Shown piece by piece: positions 16,847 to 27,145 of a DNA stretch of 64,000 bases (position 1 is its first letter; each line of letters opens with the position of its first letter). Below the pieces are notes generated by a model. It was given only the letters and a program-made list of their open reading frames with translations, was not told the origin of the DNA and did no database searches. This DNA is from Streptomyces sp. NL15-2K (GTDB lineage Bacteria; Actinomycetota; Actinomycetes; Streptomycetales; Streptomycetaceae): assembly GCF_030551255.1 (NCBI RefSeq), contig NZ_CP130630.1, forward strand, positions 496,001 to 560,000, read 5' to 3'. A program made the position numbers and the translations under genes.

Positions 16847-19000
16847 TCAGTACCTCAAGTCCGCCCGGACGGCCGCCGCGACGACACCGTCCCGTTCCGC
16901 GCGCGTGAACAGCCCTTCGGACAGCCAGCTGTCGGCGAGGACGCGCACCGCCCGCACGAAACGCCCGGTGGTCGAGAAGGGCGCCTGCTCCCACAGCACG
17001 TCGAGGAACGTCAGACCGTCACCGCGGGCACGGTTGGGTACGCCCGAGTCGGCCGTGCCGAACACGACGACCGGCTCCGAGCGCCGGAAGTAGGCGTGGT
17101 AGCGGGTGTCGTCCCCGATGAAGAACGGGGCGAGGGTGAGGCCGTGCGTGGTGAAGTGCAGGGGCCGGCCCTCGGGCCTGAGCACGTCGGAGAGATCGCC
17201 CCGGAGGGTGAAGTCCTTGTAGAACGAGAACGTACGGAATCCCTGTTCCGGGCTCTGCGCGACCAGCAGCACCGGACCGTGGAACACCGACTGGACGGCG
17301 GGATCGTCCAGGGCCCTTTCGACGCGCAGACGGTAGGGCGCGGAGATCCGGACCCGGTCGCCGCGCCGCCATCTCCTGCTCAGGGTGAGGTAGCTGCCGG
17401 GCTCGGCCTCGGCCCGTTCGCGGACCCCGTTGACCGTGACGGTGAAGCCCCCCGTGGCCCAGGACGGGACCCGGAGTTTCAGGTCGAGCCTGCCGCTGCC
17501 CTCACGGAACGTCAGGGTGCGCACGCCCTCGGCCGGATAGGTGCTCGTCTGCTCGATGACGAAGCCCCGCTCCGGCCACCGCAGGGTCGAGGCCAGGTAG
17601 AGGTTGACGTACAGTGCGCTGCCGTCGGCGGAGCGGAAGTAGACCGAGTCCTGGTACTTGGTGTGGTTCTCCATGCCGGTGCCGCCGCAGCAGGTGCCGG
17701 TGTTGCCGAACTCGCGCACGACACCCGGGCCCATGCCGACGAAGTAGGTGACCTCCGGACTGTTCGTGCTGGGCGCGTCCCGCCGGGAGGCGAGGATGTG
17801 GTTGGTCAGGCCCCTCTCGTAGTAGTCCATGTAGGCCGGGTCCGGCTCGCGGAAGAACAACTGCCGGCTCAGCTTGAGCATGTTGTACGTCGCGCAGGTC
17901 TCAGCGTTCTTGGCGTCCAGGGTGGCCGCGATGGCGCCCCGGGCGCGGAACATCTCGCCCTGGCCCGTGCCGCCCAGGCTGTACATCCGGGGGCCCGCGA
18001 CCATGCCCCAGAAGTTGCGGGCCGCGGCGGCGTACTCCTCCTCGCCCGTGTGGTCGAACAGCCGCAGATAGCCGGTGAACTGCGGGATGTGCTGGTTGGC
18101 GTGCCGGCCGTCGAGGATGTCGCGGTCCTCGGCGCAGGCGTCCAGCAGCGCGGTGTTGTCGAAGCAGCGGGCGGCGGCGAGGTGTTCCTCCCGGCCGGTG
18201 AGGGCGTGCAGGTCCGCCATCACCTCGTTCATCCCGCCGTATTCACCGGCTATGTAGATCGACCACATGCGCTCCAGTTGCGCCTTCGGCAGGTGGCCGA
18301 GCCGGCTGTGCACCCAGTCGCCCATCTTCGAGGCGATGGCCAGGGCCTGTTCGTTCCCGGCCAGGGTGTGTGCGTCGAGCAGGCCGCGCATGATCTTGTG
18401 GCAGGTGTAGTAGGGCGCCCAGATGGTGGGGTAGGTCGTGTAGCTCTCCAGCAGGATGAACTGCGTCTCCGGGTAGGCCGCGAGGTAGCCGGGGTGGCTC
18501 GGCTTCGGCGTGCCGTGCTCGGCCAGGGCCGTCTGGCACTCGCCGAGCGCGCCGACCAGATAGTCGAGTTTGGACTTGATCGCCGCCTCCCGTGTGTCGG
18601 CGTACGCCTGGGCGATCAGGGTGAGGAAGTGGCCGCCGTAGTGGCCGCGCAGGTTGCCGTCGGAGGTCTCCCAGCCGCCCGGCGGCCGGGCGCCTCGGGT
18701 GTCGAGACCGGCGTTGGCACGGAAGACCGCCAGGATTCGGTCGGCCGGGTAGGTCCTGGCGTAGTCGAGCATCAGGTCGCGCTTGTCGCGGAACTCGCCC
18801 TCGCCGAGGGTGACTTGGTCCAGCGCGAAGGGACGTACCGGCCAGGTGGGCGGGGCGGCGGTGGGCTGGGCGGACGCCGCGTTCGGGGCCGCACCGGTGG
18901 AGGCTGCGTGCGCCGGTACGGCCGCGTGCGCGAGCGGGGCGGCGGCTGCCGTCCCGGCCGCGAGTCTCAGCAGACGGCGGCGGGTGGGGGGTTGGGACAT
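16847..19000 (-). CDS. Tat-exported GH127/GH146-clan beta-L-arabinofuranosidase (DUF1680)
   Basis: The 717-aa enzyme belongs to the DUF1680 clan that cleaves beta-L-arabinofuranosides with a zinc-bound cysteine nucleophile. Visible active-site elements are ETCATYNMLKL (E367) and the paired cysteines in GTCCGGTGMENH (C437, C438). The GTGMENH context is more like GH146 than GH127. A twin-arginine signal (TRRRLLRLAAG) shows that it is exported folded, consistent with a metal-loaded enzyme. The ATG at 19000 has GGAG seven bases upstream. It lies 55 bp after the large multidomain hydrolase and closes the arabinoside operon. Confidence 0.88.
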   Translation of the reverse strand: MSQPPTRRRLLRLAAGTAAAAPLAHAAVPAHAASTGAAPNAASAQPTAAPPTWPVRPFALDQVTLGEGEFRDKRDLMLDYARTYPADRILAVFRANAGLDTRGARPPGGWETSDGNLRGHYGGHFLTLIAQAYADTREAAIKSKLDYLVGALGECQTALAEHGTPKPSHPGYLAAYPETQFILLESYTTYPTIWAPYYTCHKIMRGLLDAHTLAGNEQALAIASKMGDWVHSRLGHLPKAQLERMWSIYIAGEYGGMNEVMADLHALTGREEHLAAARCFDNTALLDACAEDRDILDGRHANQHIPQFTGYLRLFDHTGEEEYAAAARNFWGMVAGPRMYSLGGTGQGEMFRARGAIAATLDAKNAETCATYNMLKLSRQLFFREPDPAYMDYYERGLTNHILASRRDAPSTNSPEVTYFVGMGPGVVREFGNTGTCCGGTGMENHTKYQDSVYFRSADGSALYVNLYLASTLRWPERGFVIEQTSTYPAEGVRTLTFREGSGRLDLKLRVPSWATGGFTVTVNGVRERAEAEPGSYLTLSRRWRRGDRVRISAPYRLRVERALDDPAVQSVFHGPVLLVAQSPEQGFRTFSFYKDFTLRGDLSDVLRPEGRPLHFTTHGLTLAPFFIGDDTRYHAYFRRSEPVVVFGTADSGVPNRARGDGLTFLDVLWEQAPFSTTGRFVRAVRVLADSWLSEGLFTRAERDGVVAAAVRADLRY

Positions 19001-19055
19001 GCTCGGGCTCCGATCGTCGGTCGTCGGCGGGCATGGGCGGGAGGACGAAGAGCGG

Positions 19056-22000
19056 TCATGAGGGCGGCGCGGTCACGGTGACGGTGGCCGTGGCGCGGTA
19101 GGTGGTGCCCGCCACGGTTCCCTTCACCTCGAAGGTCCCCGGCCCGGCGTACTGGTCCGGGGCCACCGGGTCCCAGGTGACGGGGACACGGCTGTCCTTG
19201 GAGCCGTCGTTGTAGGTGGCGACGACGGTCGCCGGGAGGGTGGGTGCCCGGCCGGCCCCGGTGGTGACGCGCTCCTCGGCGATGCTGGTGATCTCGACCG
19301 CGTCGGTCTGGCGCACCCATACGGTCGCGGTGACGGGCGCTGCCGTCCGGTCGGCGAGGCCGGTGATCCGTACGCTGGTGCCGCCCTCGGCGACCTGCTC
19401 CTCGGTGACGGCCGGCCAGGCAACGGGCGAGCGTGCCGTGGAGCCGTCGGAGTACACCAGCGTCACCTGGCCGGGCAGTTCCGGGATCTTGCCGCGTGGG
19501 GTGGGGACATGGACCTCGCGGACGGACTCCGGCGTCTCGGCGTAGACCTTCCACTCCTGTACGCCCAGTGCGAGGTTCGGGTGCCCGGTCAGGCGGGCCC
19601 GCAGGGCCGTGGTGGTGACGGGGGTGAAGGTGGTCTTGTTGTAGCGGTCCTCCGCGGTTCCGTAGCCGCTGGGCGAGGCGACCTCGCGCCAGGTGTCGCC
19701 GTCCCGGTATTCGATGACCCAGGACGCGGGGACTCCGACGCCGTCGGCCGCGCCGGGCTGCGCGTCGCGGAAGAAGTACATGTCGGAGCCGTCCACGCGG
19801 ACCGGGTCGTCCCACGTGTACTGGACCCACTGGGTGTCCTTCTGGGGCCAGCTGCCCCAGCGCGGGGCGTCGGAGGACGAGGCAGGTTCACGGCCGTCGT
19901 TGATCGCGGTCACCGACTCCCAGCCTGAGGTGTAGGACGCGGTGGGTGTCGCGGACGGCGCCACGTTCGCCTGGCCGTTCCCGAGCCCCTCCGCCTTGAC
20001 CACGACCTTTTTCGACGACTGCAACGCGCCGTCGGTGGCGGTGAGTTCGAGGGTGTAGGTGCCCGCCTTGGTGAAACGGGCGACGGTCGTCGAGGCGCGC
20101 GGGTCGTCGAAGATGACGGTGCCGCCTTCGGGGCCGTCCGCCGCCTTCCACAGGGCGGAGAGCTTCCTCTCCGGGAGCCCGTCGTCCTCGACGATGCCCG
20201 TCAGCCTGACCTGGCCCGGGCGGCTGTACGTGGTGTCCCGCCACGCTTCGACGTACGGGGCCTGGTTCCGGGCTGCCGGGGGCCGGGCGCCGGTGCCGTA
20301 TGCCTGGATCTCCTTGAGACCGCTGCTGTGGCCGTCCCTGTGCCGCATCAGGACCCGCAGTTTCTCGGTCGTCACCTTCTGGAAGCGCACCTGGTTCAGG
20401 TTGGCCCTGGGGTGGACCGGTGACTTGGCGGGACGGGCCACGTCCTTCCACTGCCCGGCGCGGTCCTGGTACTGCACGGTGTAGAGGGCGGGTTCGGCGT
20501 ATCCGTCCTGTCGTTTGTCGCTGTAGAAGTGGAGCCGGACGTCGTCGACCTGACGCGGGCGCCCGAAGTCGATCTCGTACCAGTCCTCGGTGCTGCCCGA
20601 GCCTCTGGCGCCCCAGTAGGGCTCGTTGATGGTGAAGCCGTCGACGGCGCCGGACACGCCTCGCCCCTCGGCCTCGTGGGAGGCGCGGGCCGTGGCGCCG
20701 GCGGCGAGGTTCTCCTTCGCCGCACCTGTCAGGTCCCGGCCCGCCTTGGCGAAGAGGTCGGTGACGCGGTCCTTCGGGCCGTACGTGACGTCCTGCGGCT
20801 CCGCGACCGCCATGCGCAGGCCCGTGGTTCGGACCTTGGCCCCTCCCCCGTCCGGGAAGGTCACCTTGCGGGTGGCCGGGTCGTAGACGAGGTGGGTGAG
20901 GGAGTCGGCGGTGAAGGCGAGCTTGCCGTCGAGGTAGACGGAGTAGCCCTCGGGGACCTGGCGGCCGTACGGCCGCTTCCCGTCGCCCGGTTCGTCCCAC
21001 AGGACGGCCACGTCGGTGCCGCGGTAGTTGATGTCGGTGACGGCGAAGTGCGGCCAGTCGATGTCGATCGGCGACAGCTCGATCTTCCCGTCGTCGCGCG
21101 GCCGGAAGCCCATCGCGTCCTCGATCACGGTCCAGTTGGTGGTGCCGAGGATGGTGTGGTGGATCCAGGACCGGTAGCCGATCTTCTGCGGGTCGGCGCT
21201 GCCGTCGGACCAGAACTCGTTCTGGTCGGGCCACCGGTTGTCGCCGTCGACGTAGTGGGCCCAGGCGTTCCAGGACAGCAGCTTCTTGTACCAGGTGCTG
21301 TCGATGTACTTGTTCGGGTACTTGCGCAGCACCGAGGAGAGGAAGCGGAAGGTGACGGTGGAGTTGATGACGGAGAAGTTGTTGCTCCCCGGGTGGCCCT
21401 GCTCCGCCGCTTCCGCCTTGTCGGCCTGGTTGGCGGTGAAGAACGGGAAGACGGGGTACTGCTTGGCGTCCGCCCACAGGCGCAGGGCTTCGAGGTACTG
21501 CGGGTCCTCGTCGGGTGTGGGCATCAGGCCCACGCTGTACGGGTAGTAGTTGTTGATCTCCTTCCAGGGCACCAGGGCGTCGGTGGCCACGTGCCGGTGC
21601 TTGAGCAGCTTGTCCTTCGGGTCCCAGAGGTGTTCGAGGACCGCGTCCTTCACCTTCTTGGCGATGCCGCGCATCTCGTCGGCCTTGTCGGTCTCGCCGA
21701 GCAGTTCGTACGCTCGGGCCGCCGCTGTGGCGTTGCTGTGGACGTACGCCGATTCGGCGCGGTCGAGGTTTCCGGGCCGCCAGTCGAAGGACACCGCGTC
21801 GGCGTCGTTGCCGGTCATGGCGCCCCAGTCGTACTCGATCAGCCCGTTGCCGTCGTGGTCGTAGTTCGCCAGCTGGCCCTGGACGTCCTTCTCCGCGTAC
21901 CGCGCGAGGTTGCGCACGACGCCGTCCGGTCCGCCGTGCACCTGGTAGGAGCGCCAGGCCGCCTCGGAGATGTACTGGGTGTAGCTGTTGGACCAGTTCT

Positions 22001-23204
22001 CCGGGTCGCCCGGGTTGTCGGTGTACTTGCTGTTCTTCGAGACCTCGCCGGCCGAGACCCAGGGGCCGTAGGAGTAGCTCGGGTCGCGCAGGTATTTGAG
22101 GTCGTCGACGAACATGCCGACGGTCAGGGCGATGGCGTTGTTGTAGCCGAGCACGCCTTCCATGGAGGTGGGGAACTGGTAGTCGTTGCCGGGGATGTCG
22201 GCGTCGAGGTAGTTGTAACGCAGCAGCCACCAGCGGTAGTAGAGCGTCTTCTCGATGTTGTCGTCGGGGACGTCGAGGTACGGCAGGTTCTCGGCCCACC
22301 AACGGTTGTACGTCTGTACGTGGTCGCGGAAGGCGGCGGCCGGGGTCGCGGTGCGCACCGAGTCGTATTCCGGCCGGGAGCGGGCCAATTCCTCGGTGAC
22401 GAAGCCGAGTTGGACCTTGGTGGTGGCGGTGCCGCCCGCGGGCAGCGCAAGGGTGCGCGTCAGGGCCTCGCCGTCGGGTGCGGGGGCCATTGCGTCGCCG
22501 CTGAGGCGGGGGAAGACGGTGGTGAGGTTGTTCTTCGCGGCCACCGCGCCGGTGAGCTCTCTGCCTTCGGTGGTCGTGGTGTACGGCGACGAGGCGCGCA
22601 GCGTGACCTCACGGGGAGCGGAACCGGTGTTGGTGACGGCCAGGTTCGTCACGGCCACGTTGGCGTCGGTGATGAACTTGGTCTGGATCACCTTCAGGCC
22701 GGTGGCCGCGTGGGTGAACTCGGCGCGCCAGTAGCTGGGGGTCTGGGTCCTGGCGGCGGTGTTTTCGCGCAGGGTGAGGTTCTCGCCGTCCACGGACAGG
22801 GTGACGGTGTACGCGGACCGGTTGTCGATGCTCTCCCAGTAGGCGACCTTGCCGCCGAAACCGAGTCGGGACGGGTCGTGTTCCTTCATGAACACTGCCC
22901 GGCCCCGCGTGAACAGCCAGTCGCCCGCCGGGTCCTCGCCTTTGCGGGCCAGCATGCGGTCCATCCAGAAGTCGGTGCCGTTCCCGGCCTTCCGGTCGGC
23001 CTCGTACTGGGCGCGCAGGGTGTGGTGGGTGGTGAAGCCCGCCGGCAACTCCGGTACGGGGTCGGCGGATCCGGTGTAGACCGGATAGCCGATGGCCGAG
23101 TTGTCCGCGGCGGCGGGCGCGGCGGCGGCCAACGAGGCCAGCAGTCCGAGGGCCAGCGCGCCGGCCAGGGTTCTGCGGTGGTGCCGTCTTCGCGGTCCGT
23201 GCAC
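19056..23204 (-). CDS. Secreted multidomain glycoside hydrolase, GH121-like (candidate beta-L-arabinobiosidase)
   Basis: The 1382-aa protein has a signal peptide ending near AAAAPAAADNS, then a long (alpha/alpha)6-type catalytic region to about residue 800 (YYRWWLLRYNY, ISEAAWRSYQVHGG and EYDWGAMTGNDADAV segments). Two discoidin/F5-8C-like carbohydrate-binding domains flank a PKD-like domain, and two bacterial Ig-like repeats end the protein. I choose GTG 23204 because AGGGAG lies just before it and the signal peptide follows at once. The frame stays open upstream to 23387, but that would give an implausible Arg-rich leader. The GH121 assignment rests on fold type and on its position beside GH127 and an ABC importer. 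A related MGH1-like family is the alternative. Confidence 0.6.
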   Translation of the reverse strand: MHGPRRRHHRRTLAGALALGLLASLAAAAPAAADNSAIGYPVYTGSADPVPELPAGFTTHHTLRAQYEADRKAGNGTDFWMDRMLARKGEDPAGDWLFTRGRAVFMKEHDPSRLGFGGKVAYWESIDNRSAYTVTLSVDGENLTLRENTAARTQTPSYWRAEFTHAATGLKVIQTKFITDANVAVTNLAVTNTGSAPREVTLRASSPYTTTTEGRELTGAVAAKNNLTTVFPRLSGDAMAPAPDGEALTRTLALPAGGTATTKVQLGFVTEELARSRPEYDSVRTATPAAAFRDHVQTYNRWWAENLPYLDVPDDNIEKTLYYRWWLLRYNYLDADIPGNDYQFPTSMEGVLGYNNAIALTVGMFVDDLKYLRDPSYSYGPWVSAGEVSKNSKYTDNPGDPENWSNSYTQYISEAAWRSYQVHGGPDGVVRNLARYAEKDVQGQLANYDHDGNGLIEYDWGAMTGNDADAVSFDWRPGNLDRAESAYVHSNATAAARAYELLGETDKADEMRGIAKKVKDAVLEHLWDPKDKLLKHRHVATDALVPWKEINNYYPYSVGLMPTPDEDPQYLEALRLWADAKQYPVFPFFTANQADKAEAAEQGHPGSNNFSVINSTVTFRFLSSVLRKYPNKYIDSTWYKKLLSWNAWAHYVDGDNRWPDQNEFWSDGSADPQKIGYRSWIHHTILGTTNWTVIEDAMGFRPRDDGKIELSPIDIDWPHFAVTDINYRGTDVAVLWDEPGDGKRPYGRQVPEGYSVYLDGKLAFTADSLTHLVYDPATRKVTFPDGGGAKVRTTGLRMAVAEPQDVTYGPKDRVTDLFAKAGRDLTGAAKENLAAGATARASHEAEGRGVSGAVDGFTINEPYWGARGSGSTEDWYEIDFGRPRQVDDVRLHFYSDKRQDGYAEPALYTVQYQDRAGQWKDVARPAKSPVHPRANLNQVRFQKVTTEKLRVLMRHRDGHSSGLKEIQAYGTGARPPAARNQAPYVEAWRDTTYSRPGQVRLTGIVEDDGLPERKLSALWKAADGPEGGTVIFDDPRASTTVARFTKAGTYTLELTATDGALQSSKKVVVKAEGLGNGQANVAPSATPTASYTSGWESVTAINDGREPASSSDAPRWGSWPQKDTQWVQYTWDDPVRVDGSDMYFFRDAQPGAADGVGVPASWVIEYRDGDTWREVASPSGYGTAEDRYNKTTFTPVTTTALRARLTGHPNLALGVQEWKVYAETPESVREVHVPTPRGKIPELPGQVTLVYSDGSTARSPVAWPAVTEEQVAEGGTSVRITGLADRTAAPVTATVWVRQTDAVEITSIAEERVTTGAGRAPTLPATVVATYNDGSKDSRVPVTWDPVAPDQYAGPGTFEVKGTVAGTTYRATATVTVTAPPS

Positions 23205-23206
23205 GG

Positions 23207-25201
23207 CTATCTCCCTGTGGGGGTAGGGGTGTTGTCCGGTTCTGCGGGGTGATCCGGTTCCGCGACGGGCAGCCAGACCCGCATCGTCGAGGGGCCTCGG
23301 TTCGCCCAGGAGTGGTAGGGCACCAGGGTGATCCCCGCGCGTTCGGCCGCCGTCGTGGCTTGACGGCCGAGCGGCTCGTACGGCCATGTCCGGCCGCCCT
23401 GTTCGGCATGCGCGGTGAGTTCTCCGGCGACCACGACGGTTTCACCCACGCCGTCCTCCGGCTCGACGGACGCATCCACCCGAAGGGCGTCGACCTCGTG
23501 TCCGCGCGGCAGGTCCACGGACTCGGCGCAGTACACCAGTGGCCCTCGCTGGACGGCCAGCGTGCCGCGTACCGCGTCGATGCGGGGATCGGCTCCGATC
23601 CAGCGCGGTGCCACGGCCAGTTCGAGCCGTATCTCGTCGCCGGGCCGGAAGACGCGGGTGACTTCGGCCGTGCCCGGGGCGACGGGGCGGCGTGCCCCGT
23701 CCGGGTCGACCAGCCACGCGGTGGTCCCCGCCGTCCACTCGGGGACGCGCAGCGACAGGGTCCAGGGGCGGTCGGGGGACCGTCCGATCCGTACGGTCAC
23801 CGTGCCGCCATAGGGATAGTCGGTACGGACGCGCAGCGCGACTCCGTGGCCGCCGGCGAGGGACGTGGCGATCTCCGCGTCGGCGTACTGGTGCAGTTGC
23901 ACGCCGTGGTCGTCCGCTGTCGCCAGGTAGGCGGGCAGCAGGGCCAGGGTGCGCGCCACATTGGTCGGGCAGCAGGACACCGCGAACCAGGGTGCGCGCA
24001 GGCTCGATTCGGCGCGCGGGCTGTCGGCGTCGGCGGGGGGTGCGGTGCCCCGGCTGCGGCGGTGCAGGGTGTTGGCGTAGAAGAAGGACCGGCCGTCCTC
24101 GGACGGGGAGGTCGCGACCACGTTGAACAGGGTCCGCTCGGCCAGGTCGGCGAAGCGCGGCTCGCCGGTGGCGAGCAGCAGGCGCCAGCTGAGCATCACG
24201 GAGGCGACGCCGGCGCAGGTCTCCGAGTAGGCGCGGTCCGGTGGCAGGACGAAGTCGTCGCCGAAGGACTCGTCCCGGTGGTGCGAGCCCATGCCGCCGG
24301 TCAGATAGGTCCGCCGGGCGATTGTGGCCTCCCATTGCCGTACGACCGCGGCGAGCAGGGCCTCGTCCCCGCTCTCCACGGCGACGTCGACGGCGCCTGC
24401 CGCCAGGTAGAGGGCGCGCACGGCGTGTCCGCGCAGCACCGGGGCCTGGCGGACGGGCAGGTCGTCCTGGTAGTAGGCGCGGCCGAACTCGATGTCCGCG
24501 AGCGTGCCGTGGCCGCGGCGGTCGACGAAGAGGGCGGCCTGGTCGAGGTAGCGTTGCTCCCCGGTCAGCCTGGCGAGTTCCACCAGGGCCGTCTCGATCT
24601 CCGGGTGGCCGCAGACGGCCTCGATGCCGCCGGGGCCGAAGGTGGCGCAGATGTGGTCGGCGGCCCGGCGGGCGAGTTTCGCCAGTTCGCCCTCGCCGCG
24701 GGCCCGGGTCTGGGCCACGCCCGCCTGGATGAGGTGCCCGTAGCAGTAGAGCTCGTGGCCCCATTCGAGGTCGCTGTAGCGGGGCTGCTGACCGGGGTGG
24801 CCGAAGGCGGTGTTCAGGTAGCCGTCCGGTTCCTGGGCGGGTGCGATGACATCGGTGAGTGCGGCGATCTCCGCGTCGAGAACAGGGCCGTCGCCGCCCG
24901 CGGCCTCCCAGGCCATGGCTTCGAGGAGCTTGTAGTGCTCGGAGTCGGCGAACTCCGCGCCGCGCCGGTCCCGGTGGATGCGGCCCTCGGCGGCGGCCCG
25001 GAAGTTGCCGGTCCAGCCGACGCGTTCCATCCAGTCGCGGCAGTGGCCGAGTGTGGCGGTCGCGTTGATGTGCCGGCGCCGGGCCCAGAAGCCCCCGGTG
25101 ATCCTGACCTCGTCGAGGCCGAGCGGCCTCAGTCGGCCCCGGGTCGGCGCCACCGGCAGGACGTATGCCCGTGCTGTGTTCTCCCCCACCAGTTCGTGCA
25201 T
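23207..25201 (-). CDS. GH127 beta-L-arabinofuranosidase (HypBA1-like)
   Basis: The 664-aa cytoplasmic enzyme removes terminal beta-L-arabinofuranose, as in hydroxyproline-linked arabinan of plant extensins. The active-site elements are YSETCAG (E327) and the adjacent cysteines in VSCCPTNVAR (C410 as expected nucleophile, C411 as zinc ligand). No signal peptide is present, fitting hydrolysis of imported disaccharides. The stop is two bases from the start of the multidomain hydrolase, so translation is coupled. Upstream genes are the two sugar permeases. Confidence 0.92.
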   Translation of the reverse strand: MHELVGENTARAYVLPVAPTRGRLRPLGLDEVRITGGFWARRRHINATATLGHCRDWMERVGWTGNFRAAAEGRIHRDRRGAEFADSEHYKLLEAMAWEAAGGDGPVLDAEIAALTDVIAPAQEPDGYLNTAFGHPGQQPRYSDLEWGHELYCYGHLIQAGVAQTRARGEGELAKLARRAADHICATFGPGGIEAVCGHPEIETALVELARLTGEQRYLDQAALFVDRRGHGTLADIEFGRAYYQDDLPVRQAPVLRGHAVRALYLAAGAVDVAVESGDEALLAAVVRQWEATIARRTYLTGGMGSHHRDESFGDDFVLPPDRAYSETCAGVASVMLSWRLLLATGEPRFADLAERTLFNVVATSPSEDGRSFFYANTLHRRSRGTAPPADADSPRAESSLRAPWFAVSCCPTNVARTLALLPAYLATADDHGVQLHQYADAEIATSLAGGHGVALRVRTDYPYGGTVTVRIGRSPDRPWTLSLRVPEWTAGTTAWLVDPDGARRPVAPGTAEVTRVFRPGDEIRLELAVAPRWIGADPRIDAVRGTLAVQRGPLVYCAESVDLPRGHEVDALRVDASVEPEDGVGETVVVAGELTAHAEQGGRTWPYEPLGRQATTAAERAGITLVPYHSWANRGPSTMRVWLPVAEPDHPAEPDNTPTPTGR

Positions 25202-25241
25202 TCGGTTCGTCCCCTCGGTCGCGGGTCGGTTTGCGTGTGCT

Positions 25242-26081
25242 TCAGCCCTTGAGCGCGCCGGACATGAAGCCCCGTATGTAGTGCCGTTGCAGCAGCAGGA
25301 ACAGCAGGAGGCAGGGCACGGCGAGGACCACCACGCCCGCCTCGGTGGCGCCGTAGTCGACGGCGCCCATGCTCTGCTGCCGCAGGTTCGCGACGGCCAG
25401 CGGCAGGGGCGCCTTCTCGCTGTCGGAGATGAGGATCAGCGGTGCGATGAAGTCGTTCCAGGCCGCGAGGAACGCGAAGAGGCCCACGGTGATCAATCCC
25501 GGGCGAACCGCCGGGAGGAGGACGCGGCGCAGCGCGCCCGCCGTGCCGCAGCCGTCGACGAGCGCGGACTCCTCCAGTTCGCGCGGTACGGCCTCGAAGG
25601 AGATCCGCATCATGAAGGTGGCGAACGGCAGTTGGAACATCGCCAGCACCAGGCTCAGTCCGACCAGCGAGTTCTGCAGGTGGAGTCTGCCGAGCAGGAC
25701 GTAGAGCGGGATGAGGAGGGTGGCGTACGGGACCATGAGGATGGCCAGGGTCAGCAGGAACAGCAGGTTCTTGCCGGGGAAGTCGAAGCGGGCGAAGGCG
25801 TAGCCGCCCAGCAGCGACACCCCGAGGGTCAGGGCGACGGTCAGCGCGGAGACGACGGTGCTGTTGAGGAGGTACCGCCACAGGCCCGCGTCGTAGTCGA
25901 GCAGGGTGCGGTAGTTGCCGAGGCCGTAGCCGGATTCCTGCGCGGTGCCGGGCTGTCCGCTGACGGAGGCCCAGGCGTTCCACAGCAGGGGGAAGAGGAA
26001 GATGACGGCCAATCCTCCGGCGAGGACGTAGTGGGGCGTCCGGCCGAGGGCGCGGGTGAGCACCGGGGTGTCCCTTCTCAT
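25242..26081 (-). CDS. Sugar ABC transporter permease, MalG type
   Basis: The 279-aa inner-membrane permease of the carbohydrate CUT1 class has six predicted helices. The EAA loop reads EESALVDGCGTAGALRRVLLP. It would pair with the MalF-type permease encoded immediately upstream, whose stop lies 11 bp before its ATG. No ATPase gene is in the operon, so a shared MsiK-type ATPase elsewhere is expected, as is common in Streptomyces CUT1 systems. No clear ribosome site precedes the ATG, which suggests translational coupling. Confidence 0.92.
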   Translation of the reverse strand: MRRDTPVLTRALGRTPHYVLAGGLAVIFLFPLLWNAWASVSGQPGTAQESGYGLGNYRTLLDYDAGLWRYLLNSTVVSALTVALTLGVSLLGGYAFARFDFPGKNLLFLLTLAILMVPYATLLIPLYVLLGRLHLQNSLVGLSLVLAMFQLPFATFMMRISFEAVPRELEESALVDGCGTAGALRRVLLPAVRPGLITVGLFAFLAAWNDFIAPLILISDSEKAPLPLAVANLRQQSMGAVDYGATEAGVVVLAVPCLLLFLLLQRHYIRGFMSGALKG

Positions 26082-26091
26082 GAGGTGCGGC

Positions 26092-27054
26092 TCATGACTC
26101 GTCGGCGCGGCGCAGACCGCGGAACTGCAGGACGTTGAGCAGGAGCAGCACGGCCAGCACGATGATCGACAGGGCGGCCGCCGTGCCGAGGTTCAGCCGC
26201 TGGAAGGCCTCGCGGTAGATCAACTGCACAACGGTGACGGTGCTGTTGTCCGGTCCGCCCTTGGTGAGGATGAAGAACTGGTCGAAGGCGAGCAGGGATC
26301 CCGTCACGCACAGCAGCAGGCACAGCGCGAGGGACGGCCGCAGCAGCGGCAGCGTGATGGAGCGGAAGATCTGGCCGCGGCTCGCGCCGTCCATGCGGGC
26401 CGCCTCGTACACCTCGTGGGGGATGCGCTGGAGGCCCACGAGCAGGATCAGCATGTAGAAGCCGGCGAACTTCCAGACGATGAGGAACACCGTCGACAGC
26501 AGGGCGGAGGTCGGCGTGCCGAGGAAGGACACGGGGTCGTCGACGAGGCCGAGCTTTTCGAGGATGCGGCTGATCGGGCCGGTGGTGGGGCTGTACAGGC
26601 CCCAGAACAGCAGGGATGCGGAGGCCAGCCCCAGGGCGCCGGGCAGGAAGTAGACCGTGCGGAAGAAGCCGGCGCCGGGGCGGGACTCCTGCACCAGCAG
26701 GGCCAGGAGGAGGGCCAGCCCGAGGAGTACGACCGTGACGATCACGGTGTAGAGGAGGGTGAAGCGGACGGCGGGCCAGAACAGGGGGCTGTCGGTGATG
26801 TCGGTGTAGTTCTCGGGGGCGTTGATGCCCCGGTCTCCCGCGAGCAGCGGCCAGTCGCTGAGCGACATCTGCCCGACGAGCAGCAGGGGCAGCAGGAAGA
26901 AGACGGCGACGAACACGGCGGTGGGGGCCGCGTAGGCCAGGCCCTTGGCCTTGCGGGACCGCCAGCGGGGCGCGGAGGTACGGGGCGGGCGGTCCCGGTG
27001 TTCCGGCCGGGTCGGGGGTTCGGCCGCCGCTCGGTCGGGCGCCTTCACCTGCAT
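26092..27054 (-). CDS. Sugar ABC transporter permease, MalF type
   Basis: The 320-aa permease has a polar N-terminal tail of about 35 residues, then six transmembrane helices. The EAA loop reads YEAARMDGASRGQIFRSITLP. It forms the membrane channel with the MalG-type protein downstream. The solute-binding-protein gene lies 91 bp upstream on the same strand. The set imports an oligosaccharide, inferred to be a beta-L-arabinooligosaccharide from the adjacent hydrolases. Confidence 0.92.
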   Translation of the reverse strand: MQVKAPDRAAAEPPTRPEHRDRPPRTSAPRWRSRKAKGLAYAAPTAVFVAVFFLLPLLLVGQMSLSDWPLLAGDRGINAPENYTDITDSPLFWPAVRFTLLYTVIVTVVLLGLALLLALLVQESRPGAGFFRTVYFLPGALGLASASLLFWGLYSPTTGPISRILEKLGLVDDPVSFLGTPTSALLSTVFLIVWKFAGFYMLILLVGLQRIPHEVYEAARMDGASRGQIFRSITLPLLRPSLALCLLLCVTGSLLAFDQFFILTKGGPDNSTVTVVQLIYREAFQRLNLGTAAALSIIVLAVLLLLNVLQFRGLRRADES

Positions 27055-27145
27055 GGCTCTCCTCTGCCGGGTGACGTGGGAAGGGCGTGCCGTGGACGGG
27101 TGGCCTGAGGGCGCTCGGTCGGCCGGTTTCCGGTGTCCGGGCCGC

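Noticed and set aside
20529..23252. A 907-codon open frame on the plus strand opposite the GH121-like gene
   Set aside because: It is antisense to a gene with signal peptide and recognisable domains, is rich in Val/Gly/Arg as third-position GC shadows are, and has no family motif.
23205..23387. 61-residue upstream extension of the GH121-like protein
   Set aside because: It would overlap the GH127 gene, lacks sense as a leader, and the GTG at 23204 has a ribosome site directly followed by a signal peptide.
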